Assembly: GCA_021292105.1 (NCBI GenBank)
Contig: CM037869.1
Coordinates: 48,181,077 to 48,245,076, forward strand
DNA length: 64,000 nucleotides
Origin: Anadara kagoshimensis
Taxonomy: Eukaryota > Mollusca > Bivalvia > Arcoida > Arcidae
Reading direction: 5' to 3'
A program made the position numbers and the translations under genes. Below are positions 54,911 through 64,000 of the stretch, one piece after another. Under the pieces are notes generated by a model, which made no database searches, was not told where the DNA came from, and was given only the letters and a program-made list of their open reading frames with translations. Numbering within the stretch: the first letter of the stretch is position 1; every line of letters starts with the position of its first letter.

Positions 54911-55541
54911 AGGTCACCGGTCACCAAAAACCGAATTTTTTTTAGTACTATTTTCCCAAAGATTACATAATAAAGAGTCGATTTAGCCAAAAATAACATT
55001 TTTTAATCATTTCTGTCATTAATTACAGCGTAAAATAAAGTCCTAAAACTGTTGAAAAACAGTGTTATCTCCCTTTGGTAGTAAAAGGGCATAAAACCGG
55101 AAGTGACGCAGAAGGTGTTATAACAGCTATTTAGTAACTGAAGCTTGTATAGTGAACTGTATTTATTACCCAGATTTATCAATAGTAACTTCTCATTTTT
55201 TTTATATATATTTGTTTATTTTTATCATTGGTTATATCAATTTCCTTCAGCAAAAAAAATAAAATAAAATAAAACAAAAACATTATAATAATAAAGAAAG
55301 AAAGAAAGAACTGTGAAGTGTGATTAACTTTTACTAATACTTTTACAAAACATAATTTTACATTTATTTATTTATTTTCATCATTTCTTTTGAAATTTAT
55401 TTATTTATTTATTTATTTTTATCTAGTTATCACAACTAAATAATAAAAAGAACACAAATTTTCGTTTTTTATTTAAAATATAATTTAAATTAATTTGGAA
55501 TTATTTATTTATTTATTTTCCTCATTTCTTTTGAAATTCAT

Positions 55542-55576
<35 letters not shown>

Positions 55577-55738
55577 TTATTTTATCTATTTACCACAAAG
55601 AATTAATAAAAAGAACACAAATTTTCGTTTTTTATTTAAAATATTATTAATATTAATTTCATCAGACTGAGACATATAAACCCCTGTTTTCATTAATATT
55701 TAATATCATTTTAATTATTTTAATATCTCTTTTGGGGT

Positions 55739-55777
<39 letters not shown>

Positions 55778-57236
55778 TTTCGGCGAACTAATACACGGGC
55801 AGAGAGAGAGAGAGAGAGAGAGAGATTCTAACAGGAAAGAATATGCACAGTCACTTTAATTTTTGTATCACAAGCAATTTTCGAGTTCTTTATACCGGAG
55901 TCCGTAGGTTTTTTCGTCTTCTCTCTAGAAACAGCTATATTATGACCTCAAATTGTCCGAGACCTGTAGTTTTTTGTACAACGAAATATCAAAATACGGG
56001 TTAAAAAAATAACTTCTCATTGTCTCTCATATCAAATATTTCATCCCAGGATAAACGTTTATAAACAATTTCCGATTTATAATAATAATAATAATGAAAA
56101 TTGAAGTTTATGTCAGTGCGTAATTTAAAAAATTATTTGTCTATAAGTCTTCATGTTTGATTCTCTTTAAATTTATTTCAGTGTTTCCATGATAAAATAA
56201 AAAAAAAACTATTTTAAAAATTGTCATCATAATAACAATAATACTAATAAAAATAACAATACGCCTAAACTCGGATCAAAATGTGATACCAGTGGGATTA
56301 TGCTCCAATAAATAACGTCTAAACCAAAACACGAGTGAAACTTTCTTTCATTTATTCACAATAAATTAATATCGTTTAAAGTGTGATTTACACACCGTCA
56401 CATACCAGTAATTAAAAGATTATCAATATGCTACATTGGGAAACATCCTGTTTAGAAGTAGACATCTATCACCTGTAATCAACAGAGTTCCAATATGCAA
56501 CATTAATTGACACGTGTGTACATCTTTATGATATACCCGGTAAATGTTATCTGTCATTTTTGATAGATTCTGAAAATCGAATAAATTAAAGTTAAATAAG
56601 ATTGGTTGATTTGAACAAGAGAATGCAAGTCTCTGTTTGAACGTATGAACTGGTGAAATGATTGAATTACGGAATTAAAGTAATTTTAAAAATTAAAATT
56701 GATTAAAATCGGTGCTTTTTTATTTGACAAAATTCATTAATAATAATTAGAATAGTCTCAAATAATTACACCACTCTTATTTCCCTGACTTATCTCGTAA
56801 TATTGAAATACATTCAAAACTGCATGCAGGACTTGTCTAAATCTGGCTTTAATTTGTTTTGAAATTTGTGAAAAAAATTGTTTATCGTTTATTGTGGTAT
56901 TATTATATCCAAACTTCACAAAATATATCATTTTGACTTGAAATCAAACTTTAAAACCCTTCAAAATGCCACACAAACCTCCATTTAACATATAGATACA
57001 TATATAGGTAATGTGTCTTTCCTCAGCAGCTTAACACCATGTACGTCATCAATTAGATCGCCGGAAAGTTACGAGCGGTGTCGGAAACTACCGAGTATTA
57101 GCAGTTCGTTCAGGTAAGGTTTTAGTGTATTACAGGTAACTGTAAGGTGTGGGAAACCGCCAGACACATCAATATTGATCATTCTACCCAAAGGGATGAA
57201 AAATACAAAATTGATAAATTTGGTGACCGGTGACCT
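54911..57236. mobile_element. TTAA-flanked DNA transposon, 2,326 bp, non-autonomous
   Basis: Perfect 18-bp inverted ends AGGTCACCGGTCACCAAA (GGTCACC twice). Flanked by TTAA on both sides (54907-54910, 57237-57240), where the intact SINE-B has a single TTAA. TTAA targets are used by piggyBac and Kolobok; with TTAAAGG ends I favour a Kolobok/T2-like element. The interior is AT-rich with (ATTT)n tracts, a GA tract, GTTATCTCCCTTTGG near 55064 and no open frame, so it must be moved in trans. Confidence 0.88.
55370..55826. repeat. (ATTT)n tracts and (GA)n inside the TTAA element
   Basis: ATTT tracts at about 55390-55425, 55500-55520, 55537-55580 and 55739-55780, GA tract 55801-55826. AACACAAATTTTCGTTTTTT with ATTTAAAATAT occurs twice (55450 and 55613), so a ~165-base block was duplicated. 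Confidence 0.85.
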
Positions 57237-57265
57237 TTAAGGTGTTAGCTCATCGAGTCAGTATG

Positions 57266-57647
57266 CAGGGATTTATCAAGGGTCTATTTAGGGCCGAAAT
57301 TCGGCCCCTTTCCCAATGGAAAAATATTGATTTTTTCCCAAAATTGGTTGAGAAAATTCTCAGTTAGAAAATTTTGTTGTTTTTAAATGATAACGAAAGT
57401 AAATTAAGCACTGATAAACACTAAGCAACAGAAAAAGATTATTCAGATTCAACAAGTGAACACGAGAATTATAAATTCCTAGTGGCTGAAAGTAACGATT
57501 CCAGTTCTGGGGATGAAGAGGTCAGTGATTTAAACATTGATGGCATCAAAAATGGTGTTGAAGTTTTCCCAAAATGACCAAAAAGTTGATAGTTTTTCCC
57601 AATTTTTAGTTTAGGGCCTTTTCCCAAAAGACCCTGATAAATCCCTG
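57266..57647. mobile_element. Small DNA transposon, CAGGGATTTATCA ends, with transposase-like exon relic
   Basis: 382 bp. Both ends read CAGGGATTTATCA inward, followed by an imperfect GGGTCT. Flanked by GTATG (57261-57265, 57648-57652), where intact SINE-B has a single GTATG. A GGGCCGAAATTCGGCCC palindrome lies near the left end. The stretch 57431-57578 reads without stop as an acidic peptide (DYSDSTSEHE, ESNDSSSGDEEVSDLNIDG), like the N-terminus of some DNA transposases, and ends at TGA. Superfamily not assigned. Confidence 0.8.
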
Positions 57648-57834
57648 GTATGCCACAGACAAGTGTACCACTCCCCCAGTCACATTATACTGACACCAGG
57701 TGAACAAAACCAGTAAAGGCCAACGGCATTAGAATTCACTTTCCCACATGTGGTCTGAGCACGACTCGATCCCACAGCGGTGAGAGACCCTGGACTTGTA
57801 GACCGATGTCTTATCCATTAGGCCATTACAGCTT

Positions 57835-58704
57835 CTTTATTTCAAAATCAAACTATATCTTCTTGCAAGTCTCCTATAATCTGTTTGCCAAACTCTTTAC
57901 AGTGCCAAAATTTAACTAATATTGTATGTTGTTGTATGTATATGGAGAGATTTGACAGAACTCTGATTTCATCTCCATTTTGATGTTTCATTTACATTCT
58001 GAACATCAGATTTACGTGTGTGTAGGTGATAGTTTCTTAAGATACAGTTTATTAAGATAACGATCATCATCTCTCAGAAAACACTTGTATATTCCTGTAT
58101 TGTCGGACTTCATTTAATTTACCCTCTCATTACAAATCAATCGGAGAGTATATTAGCCAATTTACATGGACGATTTAGATCACAGATTTAGATTGTGTCA
58201 ATTTCAATCAGTATTTGTGTCTTTTTAGTTTTATATGCTCGTCTGATATTGAAATCATCTCTGGCTAGCATTTTCAACAGAAGCTATAACATCTGATTAT
58301 TCCATGTTTAAAGTTTTGTTGTGCTGATGTTTCTAAATTGGGCAAATTGATTTAAATCTTTAATGTTAGGTTAAAAAAAGATTTAAGCATTGATCAGGGA
58401 AGTGTATAATTATATTTGTGTTTTCTGTTATCGACATCGAGTTTTTGCGCCTCGTGAATTAGTAATGAAATCGTTTGCATTCATTGGGTAGTTGTTTTGT
58501 AGTTTAATCTGGTTTTTGTTAAATGAGACTTAATTGGTTTTTTTCAACCAAGTTTTTTTTATTGTTTTTAGAAAAAAGGTCATTTGTGATTGTTTATTTT
58601 TCTGACTACTTGCAGAGTTGAGTAATAGATCTTATTTTAATGCCAGAAAAACATAAATTTTTCTCGATCTTTTGGAAAAAAATTCCTTATCAACTTCCAA
58701 AGTA
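57835..58704. other. Intron 4 stretch without recognisable feature
   Basis: No SINE, array or exon-like segment recognised. Confidence 0.5.
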
Positions 58705-59885
58705 CTGTCATGGCTTTTGAAGTCCAGGGTTGTGGGTTCGAACCTCTCGTGACTTGGACATTTTTGTCCCCCGCCACAACGCGGAGGGGGGACATAGAAA
58801 TGCCAGGCGTCCATCCGTGTGTACTTGTGTCCGTGCGTCCTTTTTTCCGTTCGTCACACATTTTTTTGTAAGCACTCTCATGCCTACAAATTTTGACCGA
58901 TTTTCATTAAATTTATACCAAATGTTTATAATACTAATACCTTTATCAAGTTCGAAAATCAGCATTGGTCGATACTTTTTGTTGGAGTTATGGGACTTTG
59001 ACCACAATAATGACTCTGTTTTATCCAAAACTTGACCTTGTAAGCGCTCTCATGCCTACAAATTTTGACGGATTTTCATTAAATTTATACCAAATGTTTA
59101 TACTACTAATACCTTGGTCAAGTTCGAAAATCAGCATTGGCCGATACTTTTTGTTGGAGTAATGGGACTTTGACCACAATAATGACTCTGTTTTATCCAA
59201 AACTTGACCTTGTAAGCGCTCTCATGCCTACAAATTTTGACAGATTTACATGAAATTTATACCAAATGTTTATACCACTAATACCTTGGTCAAGTTCGTA
59301 AATCAGCCTTGGTCGATACTTTTTGTTGGAGTTATGGGACTTTGACCACAATAATGACTCCATTTTATCCAAATATTGACCTTGTAAGTGCTCTTATGCC
59401 TACAAATTTTGACAGATTTTCATGAAATTTATACCAAATGTTTATACCACTATTATCTTGGTCAATTTCGAAAATCAGCCTTGGTCAATACTTTTTGTTG
59501 GAGTTATGGGACTTTGACCACAATAATGACTCCATTTTATCCAAATATTGACCTTGTAAGTGCTCTTATGCCTACAAATTTTGACAGATTTTCATGAAAT
59601 TTATACCAAATGTTTATACCACTAATACCTTGGTCAAGTTCGTAAATCAGCCTTGGTCGATACTTTTTGTTGGAGTTATGGGACTTTGACCACAATAATG
59701 ACTCCATTTTATCCAAATATTGACCTTGTAAGTGCTCTTATGCCTACAAATTTTGACAGATTTTCATGAAATTTATACCAAATGTTTATACCACTATTAT
59801 CTTGGTCAATTTCGAAAATCAGCCTTGGTCAATACTTTTTGTAGGAGTTATGGGACTTTGACCACAATAATGACTCCATGGTGGG
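58705..59885 (+). repeat. tRNA-head fragment then GTCC-led array of ~173-bp units, ~6 copies
   Basis: 58715-58745 looks like a tRNA-derived head (GTTGTGGGTTCGAACCTC). An imperfect hairpin (TGTCCCCCGC with GCGGAGGGGGGACA, 58767-58795) precedes GTCCATCCGTGTGTACTTGT and GTCCGTGCGTCC. Units share CTCTCATGCCTACAAATTTT, GATTTTCATTAAATTTATAC, CCAAATGTTTATA, TCAAGTTCGAAAATCAGC, GGAGTTATGGGACTTTGACC; CTC.(C/T)ATGCC recurs near 58873, 59049, 59220, 59391 and so on. Frames of 60-106 aa are shadows. Confidence 0.85.
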
Positions 59886-60176
59886 GGTAAAAAAATGTTC
59901 CTCCCGACCTCCCCACACATTTAATTCTGGAACAGCCCTGAATGATTGAAAATATTGCAATTTCATATACAGTATACTAGTATACTGCTTGACCAGTGGG
60001 GGACCCAGGAATTCTATTCTTGTCTGAGATGATTTTCATCTCCTGCCTATACTGGAGATGTAAAAAGCTTGATACTAGAATACTCTTTCTGATGAGACTC
60101 AAAACCGAGGTCTCGTTTCTCAGTGCATGCTAAAGACACCTCTATAAAGTTCCAAAAAAAGTAGGCTTCAAATAAT

Positions 60177-60328
60177 GCTTACAACTACAAGGGATTGGAA
60201 CAGACTGAGCAAAGTAAGGACCCATTACACTGTAAACTCTTAGCTACTCATAGCTTACAACCACAAGGGATTGGAGCAGACTGAGCAAAGTAAGGACCCA
60301 TTACACTGTAAACTCTTAACTACTCAAA
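60177..60328. repeat. 76-bp tandem duplication
   Basis: GCTTACAACTACAAGGGATT and GCTTACAACCACAAGGGATT start two units; both continue GGA.CAGACTGAGCAAAGTA AGGACCCATTACACTGTAAA. Confidence 0.93.
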
Positions 60329-61424
60329 GCCAAGGTGCCATTGTATAGGTAAAAATTAATACAGCTTAATTTTAAGTTTTACTGTCTCTATATATGTAAA
60401 AACAATCCTTTCAAAGGTTTTAAATCCATTTAATTGAGTGAGCTAGTTTATGTAAAAATTAATTACCCTTACTATTTTTGTATAAGTTGTACGATTTTGA
60501 AGCTAAAATTACAACAGTTAAAACTTATGATTAAAAAGAAATATCTGATAATTTCCGGAAATTGAAGTTAAATGTATATAAAGTGAAATATCAACTTCCT
60601 TCAATTCATTTTGAAAGAAAGGCAATGTTTTGCATGTAATACTGTCCAAGAGGGAAAGATGGGCATTTGTTTAAAGATGGCTTCTCAACGTCATGGTCAT
60701 GAAAGTGACAATTAGGATCTTCCGCTGCCTAACAAAGTGAGAAAGAAACAATGAGATCAGATACTAAACTATTGATTTTGTAAAACTTACTATGAAAATT
60801 TACCCAAATTTACTCCTTGTCTTAAAAAAAGGGTAGACAAGTATGCAAATATTATGATTTTTATTCATTTTATTTATAAGACCAAGTTGATAATTCTAGA
60901 CCAAGCCACATACTAGTGATCAAGATGGTGGTTGGTCTCCAATTTCACAATTTTGCGGATAGTAAATTATACCTGCTAGACTATAACATTTGGCCACCTG
61001 GTGGCAAGTTGTCATAATTATCATCAAAACTACAAATTTATGATTTGTCTTTGGCAAAAACAACAGGGGAGAAAATGTAATTACTGATGCTATATTTGTC
61101 AGTAATTCTCGTCGTTAGAGGACATCTTTGACGAGGCGGTCTGGGTAAATTAATAACAGAAGAAATAAAGTAATCATAAGCGACAGTAAGCTAATTTTTG
61201 TAAGCGGAATTATGTTTTCGTTTCCTACAAATTTGCTGTTGTAACTTGTTAGGCCGACAAGCTGTCATCACACTTCGGCTTGATTGGTGTAATAGGCATA
61301 TGATGAAGTCTGAAGTTTATGAAGAAAGTCGGTTTTGGAGATGGATATTTTTATTTGTTCTTTTCATTGAATCTTCTGCCAGTTTAGAATTTATTCTCAT
61401 TGTACAACCCAACCCGCAAAGTAG
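60329..61424. other. Intron 4 stretch without recognisable feature
   Basis: AT-rich, low-copy within the window; no exon or repeat family seen. Confidence 0.5.
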
Positions 61425-61700
61425 TGGGGGGGGGGGTTATAGAAATCATGATGTCTATCTGTCTGTCTGTCCATCAGTTCATCCGAAATTCTTGTCTTTG
61501 CTAATTCTCCAAAACTGTGAAGCACTATCCTGTGAAACTTGGTGCAAATTTGACATCAAAATTGATAGATGTGCATATCATTAACCTGAGTTGAATTGAT
61601 TATTTTCCTGGGAGTTATGGCCCTTTGAACATAAGTGCAAATCACAAAAAACAACCTGCTGACGGGGGATCTTAATTTTCTGAATTTGCTTGTTTCTGTA
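61425..61700 (+). repeat. GTCC/GTCT-led repeat, single unit
   Basis: G run, TATAGAAATCATGATGTCTA, TCTGTCTGTCTGTCC, then one unit: CTCCAAAACTGTGAAGCACT, GTGAAACTTGGTGCAAATTT, CATTAACCTGAGTTGAATTG, GGGAGTTATGGCCCTTTGAA, CATAAGTGCAAATCACAAAA. Same order of ideas as at 58745, and its right half equals 5515-5655. The 112-aa frame at 61246-61584 is spurious. Confidence 0.75.
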
Positions 61701-62339
61701 AACTTAACAGTCTACTCCTCTGAATCTAATGAGCTAAATTAAACCAAGTTTAGTGTGGAAGGTTCTTGGATAGTAAAGATTATAGTTTGTATCTGACATG
61801 CCCATTTGAAATCCAAGATGGCTGCCACTTCTATACATAGTAAAAACCTATTAAAGGCCATTACAGCTTTATTTATGTAATGATTCTGTTAGAAAATAGA
61901 AATTGTGGTATTGAAGGTATGTAACAGGTTTTATTAAACAATTTTATTGTGCATATTAGAAAGTGCCATTTTAAGGCTGCGAAGGAGAGACTTTCACTAT
62001 AGGCAACGTGTGTACATTATTCTTAAATCAATCAAATTACTAAAAGTTCATTAATGTTACACAACAATCTCATATCTGGTGAGTTAAAAATTTGTGTTAA
62101 ATTCAAGTGAATTTTCCCACAATATGCAGCCATATTGAAACATGAACGAAACAGGATCTCAAGAGATCATTCTTTCTTTTCGGAGATCCCACCACTGTCG
62201 AGCGCAAAACGTTGTAAGCCCACCCAAAATTGGACAAAATGCTTTTAATTTGTGGGACATCTTTAGGATTTCATTACACTAAACATTAATTTTTTTATTT
62301 ACAAATATTTATTTGAATCTTTTTATCATGTATTTTCAG
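61701..62339. other. Intron 4 end, nothing beyond the exon 5 acceptor
   Basis: GAATCTAATGAGCTAAATTA and AAATCCAAGATGGCTGCCAC near 61720-61830 look like remnants of the family upstream. A pyrimidine-rich TATCATGTATTTTCAG precedes exon 5. Confidence 0.5.
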
Positions 62340-62515
62340 CCATTATCTGAAGCAGGTATTAGAAGCATTACGTTATTGTCATTCCAACAACATCGTACAT
62401 CGAGATCTCAAGCCTCATTGTGTTTTGTTAGCAACTAAAGAAAATTCCGCTCCGGTCAAACTTGGAGGATTTGGTGTTGCTGTACAACTTCCAGAGTCGG
62501 GGAAAATATCCGGAG
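62340..62515 (+). CDS. CASK: CASK coding exon 5: catalytic loop and GFG motif
   Basis: 176 bases from TATTTTCAG to a GTATT donor. After the base completing serine 119 it reads [58 protein letters not shown] and one base more (human residues 120-177). HRDLKPHC is the catalytic loop: Asp141 is kept, but the metal-binding Asn is Cys (human C146). GFG replaces DFG (human G162). These two changes make CASK an unusual kinase active without Mg2+ and are specific to this family. The tail PESGKISG differs from human GESGLVAG. The donor GTATT is weaker than the GTAAGT donors of exons 3 and 4. Confidence 0.98.
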
Positions 62516-64000
62516 GTATTACAAACAATATTTAAAACTGATGCTATTAATGGCTTTATTGCTTTGATTGACCAATTGTTTTACCCTTTTAAACCCGTGG
62601 GGAAAAATCAGAAAACACACTAAGTTTATTCTTAGGATTAGTAAAGATTTTCAAAAAATAATAAAGGGACAGAACAAAATTGATGCAGTGAATAATCCCA
62701 GGCACCATGAAGTTTCACGATCATTTCTTTGCTAAGATTTTCCTTGTCTTACATTTAGTAAACTTTTATAATTGTTTTGGAACAACATATAAACAATTCT
62801 GAAAAAAAACAATGCAAATGCTCAAAATTGTAGCTAGAAATGTTTTTCAAAGTCCCATATATCTGAAAAATAGCAAAATTATAACAGTTCGAAATTCTAG
62901 TAAATTATATATTCAAATTTCTAAAAGTTGTGAACATATAGGACTTCCCTTTTCCACATATTTTTTCTAAAATTTGCTTAAAAAAGTTACTTTTGAAAGA
63001 ATTTTTCAGAAAAAGCCAATGGTGGTATTTTAGTACCCAGGAATGGAAACACAGATTTATGCCTCTAAACAAAGTTTGAAATGAAATGTTTTCAGCCAGT
63101 TGTTTCTTGAGCTATGATCATTATCATATTTTGTATGTCCAGTGATGGATACAAACAAATAGTTGTTGAACAGGAGGAATAGTTTTCTGAATTTTCTGAG
63201 GAAATTGATGTAGTCCTCTTTGTTAATATTTCAAAAACTGTAGAATTGGATAAAAAAAACAATTTCTTAATTTTAGTAAAAAAAATTATGTTTTTATTGA
63301 AAATAGGAAATTAAAAGGAAATTAGTTGCATCAATTTTGTCATGTTACTGCCAATACATTTATCCTAGCGTTTATTCACTCTGCATCATTCTGGATTGTT
63401 CCTAATGCATTAAAATTTGCATGCAACATATTAAGACCTTTCCATGCACCCCTACAAATTTGTGGTATGATCCATAAATCAAATATCTGGATCATACCAT
63501 TTCAAGTTTAGAGGTGAAAAGGATGATGGACATACCTTCCATCCCTACAAATCTGTAGTATGATCCAGAAAAGACCTGAATCATTCCATTTCAAATATAG
63601 AAATGAAAATTATTATTTCTGCTTTGGATGTTGTCTTTTTGTGCATCTTGTAATTATTATTATTATTTTTTTGCTACTGAGAGCAATTTCCTGCATGGCA
63701 ATATATTACTTTAAACAGAAAGAAAAGTGGAATATACCCAGATATATATGTTATTATAGTTACTCTGTACAACATTATACCTACTATATGGCCATCCTAT
63801 GGGAGATGGAGTGGGTGGGTGGCTGCATGGGTTGGAAGGGGTTTGGTCCTTTAGATCAAGATTTGTCTTGAAATAAGTGCAGTTATTTGATTTTTAGACA
63901 CAAGAGCAAATAACTGAGACTAGACTCTATTTGAAATGACATCACAGAATGTTTTATGTTACCCTGGCAACCTTCATGTAAATTCTCTTCTGTCAAATTG
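62516..64000. other. Start of CASK intron 5
   Basis: No further CASK exon: the continuation of the kinase domain (GTPHFMAPE region) is not found. 62694-62780 resembles an M4 arm (GTTTCACGATCATTTCTTTG, CTAAGATTTTCCTT). 63450-63612 is an imperfect ~93-bp tandem duplication (CCCTACAAAT.TGT.GTATGA, TCATACCATTTCAA/TCATTCCATTTCAA). The 61- and 103-aa frames have no recognisable domain. Confidence 0.7.

Larger units (their letters stand above)
54749..57834 (-). mobile_element. SINE-B broken into three pieces by two DNA transposons
   Basis: Pieces 54749-54910, 57237-57265 and 57648-57834 together give one SINE-B in reverse: TTAAATGTTGCTTAACATCA, CCTTGTACTAGCCCACACTT, GACTTTAA, GGTGTTAGCTCATCGAGTCA, GTATGCCACAGACAAGTG, GAGCACGACTCGATCCCACA and TTATCCATTAGGCCATTACA. 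The uninterrupted copies at 48683 and 49930 give the expected order. Confidence 0.9.
13224..62515 (+). other. CASK: CASK gene, partial: coding exons 2 to 5 with introns
   Basis: CASK is a membrane-associated guanylate kinase scaffold with an N-terminal CaM-kinase-like domain, then L27, PDZ, SH3 and GK domains, working at synapses and epithelial junctions with Lin7/Veli, Mint and neurexin. Only the kinase-like domain up to human residue ~177 is present. Intron phases 2, 1, 2, 2, 1 restore one frame across all junctions, and the protein is colinear with human CASK without gaps. Intron sizes are 5,864, 33,465 and 9,490 bases, with partial introns at both window ends. Exon 1 (start codon) was not found in 1-13223. 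Exon numbers assume exon 1 is the short start exon, as in vertebrates. Confidence 0.95.

Noticed and set aside
60085-60125. Second hammerhead candidate (CTGATGAGACTC...GGTCTCG)
   Set aside because: The stem II-like pairing is there, but the following segment is GTTTC instead of GAAA, and no cleavage triplet or helix I partner is present.
63326-63871. Open frames of 61 and 103 aa near the right edge as further CASK exons
   Set aside because: Neither resembles the kinase activation segment or any CASK domain, and part is a 93-bp tandem duplication.

Overview
This is eukaryotic, intron-dominated DNA. The only host gene I can support is the 5' half of CASK (calcium/calmodulin-dependent serine protein kinase, a MAGUK scaffold), read on the + strand. 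Four coding exons (13224-13336, 19201-19306, 52772-52849, 62340-62515) encode the N-terminal kinase-like domain, colinear with human CASK residues 20 to 177 with no indels. All splice sites are GT-AG. The intron phases join into one continuous reading frame. The first coding exon lies left of the window and the rest of the gene lies to the right. The exons total 473 bases; almost everything else is intronic repeat. Nearly all of the longer open reading frames are chance or repeat-driven.

The repeat content suggests a lophotrochozoan, most likely a bivalve mollusc: abundant tRNA-headed SINEs, TA-flanked foldback MITEs, ~170-bp arrays introduced by GTCC-rich tracts, and a hammerhead-bearing retroelement. 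I cannot name the species.

Layout. 1-13223: intron 1 (partial), with SINEs, a 24-copy 56-bp satellite, a PIF/Harbinger-like element with TTA target duplications, and a 560-bp hAT remnant that keeps a BED zinc finger and a perfect 8-bp target duplication. 13337-19200: intron 2, with a tandem array that starts at the exon 2 donor, a complete type I hammerhead ribozyme motif, and a 476-bp foldback element. 19307-52771: intron 3 (33.5 kb), dense in SINEs, MITEs, a LINE remnant, several tandem arrays (167, 52, 27, 79 and ~26 bp units) and a 1.2-1.35 kb tandem segmental duplication. 52850-62339: intron 4, with a decayed copy of the end of exon 4, a SINE broken by two unrelated DNA transposons (one 2.3 kb with TTAA target sites) and a 173-bp array. 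62516 onward: intron 5 (partial).

I named three SINE families for this report. SINE-A: tRNA-like head, ~340 bp. SINE-B: different tRNA-like head, tail ending near TTAAGCAACATTCAACCAAC. SINE-C: third head, but with a 3' end resembling that of SINE-A. MITE families are called M1 to M5. Boundaries of degenerate repeats are approximate. The most interesting items are the hammerhead ribozyme and its inactivated sibling, the nested transposons with reconstructable target sites, arrays apparently grown from a MITE end, and duplications sitting on the CASK splice donors.
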